Shown one piece after another: positions 1 through 11,929 of a DNA stretch of 64,000 nucleotides. This DNA is from Pycnopodia helianthoides. Its lineage: Eukaryota > Echinodermata > Asteroidea > Forcipulatida > Asteriidae. Below the pieces are notes generated by a model that saw only the letters and a program-made list of their open reading frames with translations, was not told the DNA's origin and did no database searches. Numbering within the stretch: position 1 is the first letter of the stretch; the number at the start of each line of letters is the position of its first letter. The stretch is from assembly GCA_032158295.1 (NCBI GenBank), contig CM063256.1:18893288-18957287 (forward strand), written 5' to 3'. Made by a program: the position numbers and the translations under genes.

Positions 1-71
1 TACAGACAGATATGTCTTTATCATTGCTCAATAATTTTTATATATATTTGGATCAATTAATTACGACGTAC

Positions 72-1871
72 CTGCTTCCACGGTTGTCTTTTCCGGGCAA
101 TCCAGCCACTCTCTGATTCGATGAACGTCACCACCGAGGACTAGATCCTCCATGTACTGTGAATTGGCCGATCTGCTTGCCGGGGGAATAGTGTTGACTC
201 CCCCGAGACGTATCCTGGTGCACTCGCACGGGTTGCGGACATCCAACACCCATTTGTAACGGGTACCGACTATTTCTTGACCAACGTAACACACATCAGC
301 CAGAACTGCAAGCAAACAATATATATACAATTGTATTGGTTTACTTACAAAACGTAAAGTGTTTCATCTTGATTTGAGTAACAAAACACCAATTGTCGTA
401 ATTATCAGTAAAATACAATTAGCTTTCACCTGGATTAGATTGATATCGAAATATTGGGTTTTTAACTGATGATGTAATATCCATTTTTACTATGTTTTGT
501 TTTACTTAAACATGAGGTTTCAATGACAACAAATCAAATTGTAGAAGGTTGGATGTTTTTTGACTTGCAACCCGAAATAATTAATTGACAAAATAGGGAG
601 TCCACAATAAGGACAAGATAGCTCAGTGGGTAGTGCACCCAATATCAAACTGGAGGTCGTATGTTCAAATCCCGCTCTAGTAAATTTGTCTTTGTTCAGC
701 CAAATATTTATTTAGATAAACGCAGTCTTATCTCTTTGTAGTTTATTACTTAATAAAACAAAATAAAGGAACAAAAGTAACAAATTATTACATTGTAATT
801 GAGATAATGTCTGTAATTTTATGTTTATCTTTTTCATGACGTTCCTAAAATGAATTGTGCAGAAAACTTACTCAATCTGAAGAAGTAAGCCATGGTTGGT
901 AACCACATACACACCCACACGTTCATGATGCGTAGTTTGTTCAGCTCAAATGCGATCTGAAACAAAACAATAAAAAACATGTTTTTTTTATTTTTCTTGT
1001 GTTGTGATGTTGGATGGAATGTACCGTAATCATATTATTGTTAAAGGAACATTACATAATTGGTAAGACAAAAACTTCAAATATACTTTTTGATCACAGA
1101 TTTACATAAAACTTACACGGTCCAATGATGATGATAGTAGACAAACATCCCTTGAAATATTTCTGTCTGAAATGCCATATTTGATGAGAAATGAATAAAT
1201 TAATTTTCCGATTGGAGTTTATCGCTTAGTGAGCGTTTTATTCATTTGTTGAATCTATATGATTTCATGCAAATGTGTAATCGGTTTTTCACTATTTTCT
1301 CATGACCCAGATGGCCGATCGATTTCAACCTTTTACAGGTTTGTCAGTTTATGTTTATGGTGGATTAAAGTGCTTACACTGCCAGCAACTGTTTTGTTAA
1401 CAAAAAACAATTTTGTAATGTTCCTTTAAATGCATACTTGCAAACATGTTTAGTTAAAGAACCCAACATACAAACACATACGGCCTGCATAACATGTGTA
1501 ATATTCTCATACAAGACGCACTTATTGTGATAGTTACTGCATTATTTAAAACAATAAAATCACTTACTCTTTGAGAAGAATAGTGACAGTCGTCTTGTGT
1601 TTTGCCGTCAAAATATACAAATGAAGGCCAGAACTTATTGCACAATGTAAAACGCAGATCCACTGCAAGTAAAGTCATGCACAGTAGGAATTACAAAAAG
1701 CAGAAAATAATCTTATCGATCCAAACAATTAAGGCTTATTCAATTTTTTGTGTTTCCCTCATTTGTTTCCCGATGAGGAAATGTTTTATTTAATCTGCAT
1801 AATTCCTTTTTAATTTAAATACAAAACTACTTACAAAACCATGGCAACATAATTTGACCGATGTAGCACTT
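72..1871 (-). CDS. Four consecutive exons of an unrecognised protein-coding gene (partial)
   Basis: Four minus-strand exons are inferred from splice signals and phase: 1835-1871 (37 nt), 1568-1662 (95 nt), 872-956 (85 nt) and 72-305 (234 nt). Three donors read GTAAGT and one GTACGT; each acceptor is an AG after a T-rich tract. The phases agree at every junction (1, 0, 1), and the joined frame of about 150 residues has no stop. The product starts KCYIGQIMLPWF. Its middle is hydrophobic and aromatic (WVCMWLPTMAYFFRLIL), possibly one membrane segment or a buried core. Then come a Cys pair (NPCEC) and a polar end with EDLVLGGDVHRIREW. Neither the first nor the last exon is in view, so both ends are open. 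I do not recognise the family and assign no function. Part of the last exon recurs near 47.7 kb on the other strand. Confidence 0.6.
597..720 (+). mobile_element. tRNA-headed SINE, family 1, copy a
   Basis: The tRNA-like head at about 608-684 has an A box (TAGCTCAGTGGGTAGTGCAC) and a B box (GTTCAAATCCC), then a short tail ending TTTGTCTTTGTTC. The same head and tail occur on the minus strand at 14.2 kb and twice near 41.4-41.8 kb, so this is a dispersed RNA polymerase III-type SINE and not a single tRNA gene. It lacks a clean cloverleaf and a normal anticodon arm. Confidence 0.6.
1041..1429. mobile_element. Inverted-repeat element (MITE family B), copy 1
   Basis: It begins TTAAAGGAACATTACA and ends with the reverse complement TGTAATGTTCCTTTAA. 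A second, very similar copy lies at 12918-13249, and a lone right end occurs near 14.79 kb. No coding sequence is visible. This copy carries about 57 bp more near its left end than the second one. It is a non-autonomous DNA transposon by structure; the superfamily is not assigned. Confidence 0.75.
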
Positions 1872-3595
1872 CTAAAAATAAAGAACATTAACCTTGACAC
1901 AAAATGAGTTTCATTTCTTTTGGATTTTTACAGTATACTAATTTGTAATTGATATGTATTTTTTTACCACCGGTTTAAATTTATTTTCCATAGTGCAAGG
2001 GCTGGTCTGTTAGCGTCCATCTCCATCTTATTAATGTGAAAATGACACAACGGAATATTATCACATTTAAGAGCACTCCGTTTTTTCCCCAGTTATGACG
2101 AACAGAATAGTTATGGATTTATTTTTATATTTCTTGAATTTGGTCCAAAACATAGTTGGGAACTTACATCTACAAAATTAATGAGCCAGTGTCTCACTCT
2201 CTGACTGAATGATGGTTCACGAATTTATTTTCATTTACTTTCATTTTGTTTCTCTTTGTTTTCTAATAATGAATTACACCAATACTAATGTGGACTAATC
2301 TATATTGAAACCACAGTAGTCTAGTGTTGTTTGTAACGCTAGGAATATTACAGCTACCATCCACTTAGAACCAGTAATTATAGTCTTCATTTTAACAAAT
2401 GTTAGACAGTTGTAGATGCGGTCGGAGCATTTTGCTGTCCTTCAAGAGAAGCCTGCAATTGAATGAAATGAAAGGGAATCAGATACAATTGCCCTACTAC
2501 TAGAACCCATCAACCACGTACCAAAGGCTTACTCTACGGCCTTAATTATTTTTCCATATTCAAGGAAATTAGTCTAAACACCAAGTTTAGCCATAATATC
2601 AACCATGGTAGAAAGTTCCCCCTTTCATCTAGAAGATCACACACACCACGAAAACAGCCTTGTTAATCAAGCGATTGTAATGAACACATGGTTGCACCAT
2701 AGGACACTATAGTTAAGGAGCTAATCTTACTAACCAGCTGGCGGCATTGTACATTATATATTCAAGCAGTAAGATCATCAAAAAACAGCAGGGGTGAATA
2801 GTCCTCTTCAAGAAAAAAGTACATTCTGGAAATTGGAAATTTAAATAAAAGGGAAGTCCTACCAGAAGTCTCTATTTTAGCAAGAAGTCCAACTAGAAGT
2901 CTCTAAGTCCATCATTGTAACCCTACCTTGGCTATAGATTTGAATCAATTGATAACTCTGTCAAATAACCCTTTAAAAATAAACTTATACAACATAGATT
3001 CAAGATTCTTAATAAATAATTTGGGAGGATCGGGAAGTGTTAGAATTTAAAAGGTAAGCTTGGGCAAAATAAGAGATTTCACAAAAATAAATCTTCCCAA
3101 GCACCGTAAGATGACGTTTAGATTATTGCCCAAATAAAATATCAATGAAATGTAAAACCATGTTATGTCCAGGTTAGTTGAACAATCTATGCCGAGAGCT
3201 CTACAACTTTGTTTGTGGAATTAATCCAAGGATTGTCATTTATGACACACATGGCACGTTATAAATGTACACTATAATAAAAAAAAAAAAACATTAATAA
3301 TATAAACAAAAATTCCCGATGAATGCACATTAGTTCATATTTCCTCCACAAGCCATGCCATTTATTTGAAATGTATTTAGGACGCACTTGTTGATTTTGC
3401 AGACATTTAAAACATCTATTTATTGAGTAGCATAGTGCCAATCGGCATATTTTGTTGTTGTATGTCAAAATACAGAGACATACAGACAGGATCGATGCTT
3501 AGTGTAGAACGCGGACCCAGTAAAAGCAGTGTCTGAGTCTTGTAGCTTATTAGATCACAGAAGGTTCAAATACCATTGATCCAATTGTGACGTCA
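1872..3595. other. Non-coding stretch, partly a diverged segmental duplicate
   Basis: No convincing exon is seen apart from a weak acceptor near 2453. The part from about 2500 to 3230 aligns by eye with 12.1-13.95 kb, sharing phrases such as CCCTTTCATCTAGAA and GAGAGCTCTACAACTTT. The partner copy is split by two inserted elements. Confidence 0.5.
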
Positions 3596-3973
3596 TTTAA
3601 AGACACTGGACACCTTTGGTAATTGTTAAAGACCAGTCTTCTCACATGGTGTATATCAACAAATGCACAAAATAACAAACCTGTGAAAAATTGAACTCAA
3701 CTGGTCGTCGAAGTTGCGAGTCAATAATGGAAGAAAAAACACCCTTGTCACACGAAGTTGTGTGCTTTCAGATGCTTGATTGCTTGAGGTCTCAAAATCA
3801 ATTCAAATATTTTACTGAGAAATTACTTCTTTCTCAAATACTACGTTACTTCAGAGGGAGCCGTTTCTCACAATGTTTTATACTAGCAACAGCTCTCCAT
3901 TGCTCGTTACCAAGTAAGTTTTTATGCTAACCATTATTTTGAGTAATTACCAATAGTGTCCAGTGCCTTTAAA
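3596..3973 (+). mobile_element. Inverted-repeat element (MITE family A), copy 1
   Basis: It starts TTTAAAGACACTGGACACC and ends GTGTCCAGTGCCTTTAA, so the termini are inverted repeats. The interior shares long phrases (CACACGAAGTTGTGTGCTTTCAG, split here as CACACGAAGTTG and TGTGCTTTCAG) with copies at 12.4 and 43.0 kb. The 79-residue reading frame inside it is not a gene. Confidence 0.75.
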
Positions 3974-4684
3974 CAAAAATAGTGTGACATCGATATACGA
4001 TATTTTGACATCAGATTTATTTGGTATACATGATACATTTTATTTATATCGGCATACTAATGTACTCAAGCGAGTGATGATAGTTGAAGTCAAATGATCG
4101 AAATATTGAAAGGTTGATTTTTGAAATAATTTTTACTCAACCATTATTAATTGCCATTTTGCTTTTATAATCGTAACACAATGCTACCAAGACAACAAAA
4201 CAAACAGATGAAGTGCAGTCTACGACTTTTCAATGTCGAGCTTTTACTTGTTCTGAGAACTAGATCCAACACAGTACAGTTTGTGTGATTCCTACAGAAA
4301 ATATGATTTACTCAGAATTAAGCCAGGATTAAAATACGTCAGAAATGAATATTAGTTAATTAAAAACCAAAAACTAAATACTCCCGGGATGACATCATTA
4401 TTTAACGTCCATCAACCATGTACAAACATTAATTTGCATGTTACATTATTTTTGTTATCGTCAATTGCATGTAATTCCAAACATTGTTTTCGTGTTGAAC
4501 AAAATTCTGTGAAAATTCGTTAAGAAAAACAAATAAAAATCTAACCAAAATACTCGCGGCGAACAATCATGAGCCATGCCTTACTAACTTACCCATGTAC
4601 GTGTATATTGCACACAGTTTTTTTTTTTATCGATATACAGTTTAAATAAATGCCATTTCTACACCTTGTTGTTGTTGTTGTTGT

Positions 4685-4725
<41 letters not shown>

Positions 4726-5750
4726 TCTGCAAACTAGTGATTTGTATTGTATCTTTCTTGATAATTTTGGCAAATCAGCAATACGTTGACAAATCAATCG
4801 ATAACCCCAACTTCATGTTTAGTGTACAATATTAAACTGTTTACGCTCGGTCTGTCTCCCTGCCCCTACCATGCAGAGTATGTTGTTTATGGTTTTATCA
4901 CTCTGGGAAATGGCATTGCGTTTTACGTATAAGAATGTTTGTGCGTGATTTCATATTGAAGCATATCCAATTCTAGAAGAACGACGGGGGAAAGAGTGAC
5001 AGACCGAATGAAGTTTATTAATAATAATTTAAATATAACATTATTAACAATTATATCAATCGCTTTTACTTTACAAATATTCAAGTCCAGAAAATCAATA
5101 GAAAAATAATGATTTTACCAAAGCAATGAAGAATGATCGAGTAAATGATATTTATATCTAAAATATATTATTTCCCTTTTCGACATTTAAACAATTCATC
5201 TAAATATCTTTACAATCTAAGAAGTCTGGAGTTGTATAAAACATTAACAAATTACGCATTATAGCTACATAGCTAAGTAGAACAATCATTGCAAAACAAA
5301 AATAATGATAAGTTATTATATTCACTTGGTATTCATTTAAAAAGTTATTTAAACAATTTCTCATTGTCGATTATTATATCACGTCCATCAGCCTTGAGTG
5401 AACGACTTTGCATGTTACTTGACTTGTATGCATTGTCTGTGGCTTATGCCAAAGTAAACCCTGGTCTTACATTGCCTCTTCACAATGATCCAATAGCCTC
5501 GATTCCCTTAAGTTCAATAATACTATAGCCCATATGCATGTCCCAATGTACATGATCGGCGCGCAAAGGACTCTGGGTGAAATTTGAGTCCAAGCAACAC
5601 CAACAACCGCCATGGCGTAATAATTTTGAAGCAGTGCAGTAAACCTCTATATAAATCGAGCATAGCTAGATGCAAACTACAGCATGCCGTCCATCTTGGC
5701 AGCTTGATTTATTTTATAAATGTACTCGGTTTCCCAAGATGCAATTGCGG
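3974..5750. other. Non-coding stretch with a TA microsatellite and short dispersed motifs
   Basis: It holds a (TTG)n/(TA)n microsatellite at about 4668-4720. A dispersed motif reading ACGTCCATCA followed downstream by TTTGCATGTTAC occurs at about 4405 and 5380, and again on the other strand near 21.6 and 31.0 kb. I see no supportable gene. Confidence 0.4.
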
Positions 5751-5751
5751 T

Positions 5752-6135
5752 TTGTGGCGTGTCGTGGCCGAGTGGTCTAGTTCACCTGACCCAAGCTCTG
5801 GTGTTGTCAGCAGCACAGTGTGGGTTCGAATCCCGGTCATGAAATATGACACTTAACCATAATTGCTTCGCAAAAAAAGTTGGGAAGGTAGTGCATTGCT
5901 CTACCAGCCAGGCTCCTAGTGGATGATACCCATGCCTGCGTCCTTACGGACTGTAAAGGGGTAACCCTGTTTCAACCCCAGGAGTAGGTGGCAACGTGCC
6001 CCTGGTGTCAGTTGATTTGGGTCAAGAGCCCAAATCAGTTAAGTGTAGCCCTCACCTTTAAGTGGCCGTTCGGCCTTGTGAGTTAGGAGATATCTCATAA
6101 AAAAATAAAACTAAAATAATAATAATAAAAACAAA
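5752..6135 (+). mobile_element. tRNA-Ser/Leu-like-headed SINE, family 2, copy a
   Basis: The head GTCGTGGCCGAGTGGTC is an A-box-like type II tRNA start and is followed by a B box (GGTTCGAATCC). A body with CTTACGGACTGTAAAGGGG follows, then an A-rich TAA/AATA tail. The homologous 3' flank of the paralogous gene, near 21.84 kb, lacks it, which confirms insertion. Reverse copies of the family lie near 18.7 and 20.8 kb. Confidence 0.7.
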
Positions 6136-6875
6136 TGTGTCTATGCTTGTGATGGGCCGATGATGTTGTTTGGATTCACGGGTAAGAAACATACTGCGCC
6201 CCACTTCTTGCCCGCCTCGCCCCTACTAGATATATTTGTCTGGGTACGCCTTTGCTCGCAAACAATGCTTTACTGCTTGTCATAAACTATATGATAGTAC
6301 CCCCTCAATGCTTATTGCAGGTCCATCATTTGATGTTTTATTATTGTAGGTTAACAGACATGTTGAAGTAAAGATCGCTCTGTGCTGCGTTTTGTTTTGT
6401 AAATGTATACATGTAAACCCCCGCCATTGGGTTTTAACTTTGTTTTTGTAGGAGGAAAAAAACACATGATTTGTATTGACTCCTTGCACCATCTTGCAAC
6501 AACGTCACACTCGGCTACTGTTTGCCAAGCATGCCATTTTGGGAGTAAAAATGCACGTGCATTTAATTAAGGTAAGCGTGTAGCCGCCGCCTCGCCTTAA
6601 ATGCGCACCGCACTGTATAACACATGGGAACAATGGCTCTCACGGCTACGATTATCGTATATGATGGCGGCGGTCAGGGTCTTTAGTTCATTATCGTCAT
6701 GTTGCAGATATTAGAATATGATTCTAAGTTACACAGTTTTGATTTTGAGTTCAATTGAGAAGTTAACTACATCAAGTAAAAACTACAGCTTGTAAGAACA
6801 ATTCAAACTGGTGAAATGCCACGTAACCTAAACCCCGTTACAAGATATGACTTTGTAATCGATCCTTCTGGATTA

Positions 6876-7188
6876 TTAATTTATTGAAAGCCAATTACAC
6901 GGTACTCCGGATGCGGTCCATGTTGCCTCAATGTCAGATCCGGATTCGAACTGGATCCAAAAAGCCTCGCTCAAACCGAGACTTATCGTCACTCGACCGT
7001 TTGTCACACCAATCGACGATGAAACAGAGTTTCCCGACGCGCCGGTAATTATTGTAAAGCTACCCTCTACGGTTCCATAAATACTATTAAACGTTTGGCT
7101 ACCGGTCGGAGATATCAACTTGTAGGAGAAAATTTCTGTCGAAGAAGAATACAAATTGCCCCAATTTAACAGCGTGTACTTTATTGAC
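6876..7188 (-). CDS. Last exon of secreted-protein gene, copy 1
   Basis: An open frame runs from a likely acceptor at 7188 (TTTTAG before GTCAATAAAG) to a stop at 6876. It encodes about 103 residues rich in Ser, Thr and Gly and ends WTASGVPCNWLSIN. The pattern of alternating hydrophobic residues (GTVEGSFTIITGASG, WIQFESGSDIEATW) suggests a beta-sandwich extracellular domain. The paralogous exon at 22301 is closely similar over its whole length and ends at the same point, so this exon is real. Its start phase (2) does not join directly to the 10654-10881 exon (ends phase 1), so a small exon between them is probably unidentified. Family not recognised. Confidence 0.65.
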
Positions 7189-7487
7189 CTAAAATTTAGA
7201 AGATTTGAAAAGAGCTTTATTTAATACAAGAATGGTGAAATTATTGTTTGTACAACCATTCAACAGGAAAGTGCGCATTTCTGCCCAAAGCTTTGAATAT
7301 GACTAACTGTCACATTGAAAACTTTTTTTGTTTGAAACATGGGCTCTATTTGTTTAAACAGAGCCCTAAAGGTGATGACATTTTACCTGGTAGTTTTTTA
7401 ATTTACTTATTGAAAGTTTAAGGTTTTGGACAGAATAATTAAGACAGGATTACAAAAGATAAGTTAAAAAACACATGCCAGAACATT

Positions 7488-10308
7488 TTACCCCAAGTGG
7501 TAGATCTATCCATTAAATATATTTTATTTATTATATTGACATACCAAACCTGTGAAATTAAAAGTCAATCTTTTATCTTTTACACAAATGTATAGTAAAA
7601 TGGAAACTAAAAGTGTGATTTTCTCAAAATGTGCATATAATGAGTATACCAAAGTTGTTTGCACTCCCTATCCAAACAACAGTGCAAATATTGTTTTTAA
7701 AAACAAATGTTGGTAGATATACCCAGGCAGTTTGTAATAATAATATTCTTAAAAATAATAATATTAATCAATAATTAATATCACACCTTCGAGGCAAAGA
7801 TGGTAAAAAGGTAACCGTTAAAAGAACATATATTTTGGTAACGTATGAATAATAAATGTATTTGCCGGTCACGTGGTTCAATTTTGGAAGACATTGAACC
7901 CCATATGTTTCATTCTTTAACGGGTAGGCCTACTCTTAGTTCCTATGATTATTAAACCATATAATGGCATAAAGGGTAGCTTTGAATTAAGAATAAGAAC
8001 TGCACCTGAAGGGTGTTTTCAACAATACTTCATAGGAATCAGGTATGTATTAGATTGCCATTAAAACATAAAGGTGAGTCCTTACTATGAGGTCTATTTG
8101 TCTTCTTTTTTGTCTGTACATCATTACAAATCATCATCTTCACTGTCGGCGTTGTATGTGTTGTGACAAAATTTCATCACTACAATTGCATGCGCTTGTA
8201 CATCCCAACTCCTTTGTTCGGCAGCCACAGTTAGCGGAAGAACATGCTTGCAACCACAATAAACAAGTTCAACCATGGAGATGGTTCAACACCGACTGCG
8301 TAGGGACAGCATCTTTTGTCAGAAGTGTTCGAACAAATTATTGAGATGCACTTTCAATGCTCCATCCACAGTTGGCTGCAGACGGAAGACTGTGGTAAGG
8401 CATAGTTGAACTCAACCAAACAAGGGTTTGGTAATGTGCTCTATTTATATGAAGTTTCAAGAGCATCAGATGTAGGTGGAAGCTGCTCTGGGTCCTTTTT
8501 CCCCGTCAGGAATATTTTGAAACGGAGTTCATCAGCTGATGTTGTGCTTGTTGATGGAAGATATAGTTTGCATACAAATTCCTCTACTCTTTTGTTTGTT
8601 TGTACTGATAGAGATTCCCTGCCTATTCCCATCAAGTTTAGTTTCATACACTTCCCATGCTGACTTTTTAGAGATGCCTTATATGGAACTGACTGACAGT
8701 ATCACATCCACTCAAAGCATGAAACCCTGGAAGATTATGTACAACTGATTGTGCCAGTTGGATCTCATGTACAGGAATATTCCGCTTCTGTTGCGCAGCA
8801 CCTGACTGCATCCAAACTTCCTGACTATAAGGTGCTGATGTAAAAGAAGAACCAGCACATCTGTATCTCTGCAAATAACTACAGTACAATGGTATCCATT
8901 TGCCTTTGCTGCTAGTGCATGTCGATTGATTATGTGTACCGGCTTCTTCTTGGTTGGATACTAGACTACTGACATTATGGCCAATTGAAGACTCTGCTCT
9001 TAACTCATCAGTGAACCCTCCATCAGTACAACTTCACAATTGTCCAGAAGCTTTACTTTTTCAATAAATGAAGATGACAGGAAGTCTGTCAAGTTGGCTT
9101 TATTCTCCGGCATATTGATGAAAGATTTCCAATTAACTGGCAACGGAACAGATTGATCATGAATAATTATATTGGCTTGCTTTTTGTTGATCCTGCTCTT
9201 GTTTCCTAGAGTCCCGCTTTTGATCGAGCCTTTCACATACCGGTCAAATGCAACATCTACTTGGGAGCAATTAGATAGTTCTTAAAGTTACTGAATGTAG
9301 CTGATGAAAATGTCTGTGCCAAGTCACCAAACTGTGTAGCTTTCTAGGCTTGCCGATGGATTGTACTAGAGCCTGTCCATCAATTATAACACAAGTTGAA
9401 AGTTGTGAAGCTAGCAGATTTGGTACGCTTGTATCTTGCTCGATGATGGTTGCAAGCTGTGATTTGTTGGTTGGTGTTCTTACTTTCCTCCTGGTTGTGC
9501 TATTGAAAGCGGAACTGGTGATAACTCATGTGCCAATATATGTTGCAAGTTGACATCTCGACCAGCATCTTTTGCTATCAATAACCTTTGAAAAAGCTTT
9601 CTGTCGGATTTGATAACTTTCTGCTTTTGATTTGGTGAAGAAGCAAAAATAGATGCAAGGTACATAGAATTAAGCGTCTGGGATTTAACCTTCTTAATTG
9701 GCTTATACAAGTCGGAACTAGACAGTCTCTCAGTAACAAAGGCAATGACTTTCTCATTTAGAGCATCTCTTACTTCATGTGGTGCTACATCCCGTGTGGA
9801 CAGGCAAACTAAATTGTCGGCATTAGCTTGTGATGTATCAAATACCTTTAATCGGACAAACTGCTTTTTGATTTTGATAACATCTGCTTCATCTCGTTTC
9901 CTCATACCAGGAGAAAGTTCCTTGTGTCCAATGACAGATATTTCACTATCATCGGCTGGTTGAGTTTCTAGACCTTTTTACCATTTTTGCCTCGAAGGTG
10001 AGATATTATTTATTTATTAATATTGTTATAATTGTTTATGTTTTGTTTACAAAACTGCTTGGGTAGGCCTTTATCTACCTTAAATGTTTTTTGTTTAATA
10101 ACAATACTTGCACTGTTGAAGGGATAGAGAGTGCAAACTACTTTGGTATACTCAAATATGCACTTTTTGAGAAATCACACTTTTAGTTTCCACTTTACCA
10201 TACATTTGTGTACAAGATAAAAGATTGACTCTTAACTTCACAGGCTTGGTATGACAATATGATGATTAAAATTTAGTTTATGGATAGATCTACCACTTGG
10301 GGTCAAAT
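7488..10308 (-). mobile_element. Long-terminal-inverted-repeat element with CXC-domain protein, inserted in an intron
   Basis: About 320 bp at the left end (7488-7812) match, inverted, about 335 bp at the right end (9972-10308). The outer tip reads CCCCAAGTGGTAGATCTATCC and the inner tip CACCTTCGAGGCAAA on both sides; the inner 29 bp differ at one position. Between them lie minus-strand remnants of one protein. The right boundary could extend to about 10.54 kb, because the paralogous intron lacks everything between about 7.49 and 10.54 kb. No recognisable DDE transposase is visible. The superfamily is unassigned. Confidence 0.7.
8150..9905 (-). pseudogene. Degraded CXC (tesmin/TSO1-like) domain protein of a repeat family
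   Basis: Minus-strand pieces, in protein order: 9480-9905 (141 residues, including KSDRKLFQRLLIAKDAG and ILAHELSPVPLSIA), 9000-9236, 8668-8889 (LPGFHALSGCDTVS) and 8441-8647 (RVEEFVCKLYLPSTS, LPPTSDALE). A final Cys-rich piece near 8150-8230 reads CSSANCGCRTKELGCTSAC. This order and the GCDT and CXC motifs match a large family of uncharacterised marine-invertebrate proteins often annotated as tesmin/TSO1-like CXC proteins (from memory). The frame is broken several times, so this copy is dead. The CXC motif implies DNA binding through zinc; a transposition role is only inferred from its position between the inverted repeats. Confidence 0.6.
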
Positions 10309-10653
10309 TTGGTGCCAATTCCAAAAATAGCAATTGTTTGACCTTTTTGACCTTTGACCTCCCTCATTTACATATTCGGCCAATTTTGAAATGTGACAAC
10401 ACCCGTTAAATTAAAGCTTACATCATACGGATTAGTTTAAGCATGGTTGTCATCTATACCCAAACACTACCGGCTGGTTGAATTTATAGACCTTTATACA
10501 ATCTTTACCGCTAGTCTATTATTTGTGTGCAAAAAACACTGAATTGAATATTATTGTGTCCTAAATGTTTAGAAATGAATTAACAAATAAGGACCAACTA
10601 AAAACATTGGGGGAAAAGAGTTAAAATTAAATAAATTGTAATCGGCCACTTAC

Positions 10654-10881
10654 GAAAGCTAGACTCCTTGTCTTGTTCATCATCTGACGTTGAGAAATGT
10701 ATGGCCTCCATAGTTATCCTGTCCACTCCATTAATTGGCTTGATGCTGAAGTCGAACTGCACATCCCCCTCGATGGGTAGATACCTTGACTTCTGATCAG
10801 CTTGAACCAACAACGTCACTTGATTACACGTTGGCATGGAAACCATTGCAGTGTTAGCGACATCGGTTGGAGTTGGAACAG
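10654..10881 (-). CDS. Middle exon of secreted-protein gene, copy 1
   Basis: This 228-nt exon sits between an acceptor (CCCTAG before CTGTTCC) and a GTAAGT donor and encodes about 75 residues, including CNQVTLLVQADQKSRYLP and INGVDRITMEAIHFSTSDD. It needs one nucleotide from the previous exon; exon 1 at 19643-19850 ends with exactly one nucleotide (G), so the join gives Ala. The paralogue at 23059-23286 is also 228 nt, with high protein identity and the same splice borders. The exon encodes part of an extracellular domain with regular beta-strand periodicity. Family not recognised. Confidence 0.7.
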
Positions 10882-10924
10882 CTAGGGTAAAGAAACAAGG
10901 CAAGATTGAAGTCTTAAATATCGA

Positions 10925-11220
10925 GGGATTAAATTTATTGGTCGATAATTAAGACTCGAAACCAGTACCCCTTGTTATTCAGAATAAAAAAAGGTTTTAT
11001 TGTATTCCAAACAATAACGGTTATTGTTCCGAAATCAACAGTCGTTCAATCGTTTAACGGTTAAATCGATTAAATTGTTATATATTATTATTTGTTTTGT
11101 TATATTATCAAAAAGGACATTTGTTTTTTGATGATGTAACCTAACGCATGTACTTGTTCCTCCTTTACTTAAGTGTATTTTATCATAAAGCATAACAAAA
11201 AAATTAAAAAAAAAATGATA
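10925..11220. repeat. Intron segment present three times
   Basis: The phrase TTAAGACTCGAAACCA and the following bases occur just upstream of the middle exon here, again at about 14450-14740 in the same intron, and at about 23335-23430 upstream of the paralogous exon. This supports duplication of the whole exon-intron block, plus one extra copy inside intron 1. Confidence 0.6.
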
Positions 11221-11379
11221 CAGTTTTGATAATCCAGGGAAATACTGCAATATGTGAAGATGATGATTCGAAAGAAGCACAGTTTTTAATTTACCTTGCG
11301 AAAACATCAAACTAAAAGAACAATACACTGCTGTACTATCAAACAAAGTTGTGTGTTGTGTACAATCTGGATCTGTGCA

Positions 11380-11670
11380 CTTAAAGACACGTAGCCCTAT
11401 ATATGGCGATTTGGGATATACAAAGCGTCTGTTAGCGTTTGTTATGAAATGAATAAAGTTGTTAAAAAGTAGAATATAATGATCGACATGAATAAATGTA
11501 CCTTTATAATGTGTGGTTTTCGTAAATAACACGGTTCGACATTTTGTAGAATCAAATTGTTGACCCCCGACCATGTTTAGTTCACGAAGTAAAAGGAACA
11601 CAAACACCATTTCGAGGGGTTTTTGTATGAATAATTGATTTCTACTTTTAAAACATCTTTCCAATCATAA
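11380..11670. mobile_element. Diverged copy of MITE family C
   Basis: It shares the order of phrases seen in the complete copy at 37738-38087: an AAAG-ACACG start, a GTTTGTTATGAAAT-like block, an AATATAATGATC-like block and GTGTGGTTTTCG. The 209-codon frame that covers this region on the minus strand is an artefact of low stop density in the element and is not annotated as a gene. Confidence 0.45.
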
Positions 11671-11929
11671 TTCATTCATTTAATAAGAAACGATTTTTGT
11701 AACCCAAAGCGCAGTCTGAGGAAACATATCGCTTGAAAATTTTGATTGTACAAAAGGCAGGTGAAATAAAATTAAAAATTACAAAGAAATTTTATTGGCC
11801 TGACATTTCGACCCCAGAGTCTTTCTCGTAGGCTAATACTGACATCACAACACACATACACTGGTATACTGGTTTAACAGAAGCAGTCAAGAGAAAGGAA
11901 ACGACTGGAGAAAGAGGCAGAAAACACAC

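Noticed and set aside
608..684. Functional tRNA gene
   Set aside because: A and B boxes are present but the cloverleaf is imperfect and the same head recurs with identical non-tRNA tails elsewhere, which marks a SINE.
2400..2455. Terminal exon encoding ASLEGQQNAPTASTTV on the minus strand
   Set aside because: The acceptor is plausible but the frame is only 16 codons, with no upstream exon or conservation to support it.
3691..3930. 79-residue plus-strand protein
   Set aside because: It lies entirely inside MITE family A and recurs, broken, in the other copies.
5760..5850. Functional tRNA-Ser or tRNA-Leu gene
   Set aside because: It is the head of SINE family 2; the body and A-rich tail follow directly and the homologous site at 21.84 kb is empty.
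11035..11664. 209-residue protein on the minus strand
   Set aside because: It covers intron sequence and a diverged MITE C; no domain, no splice support and no counterpart in the paralogous locus.
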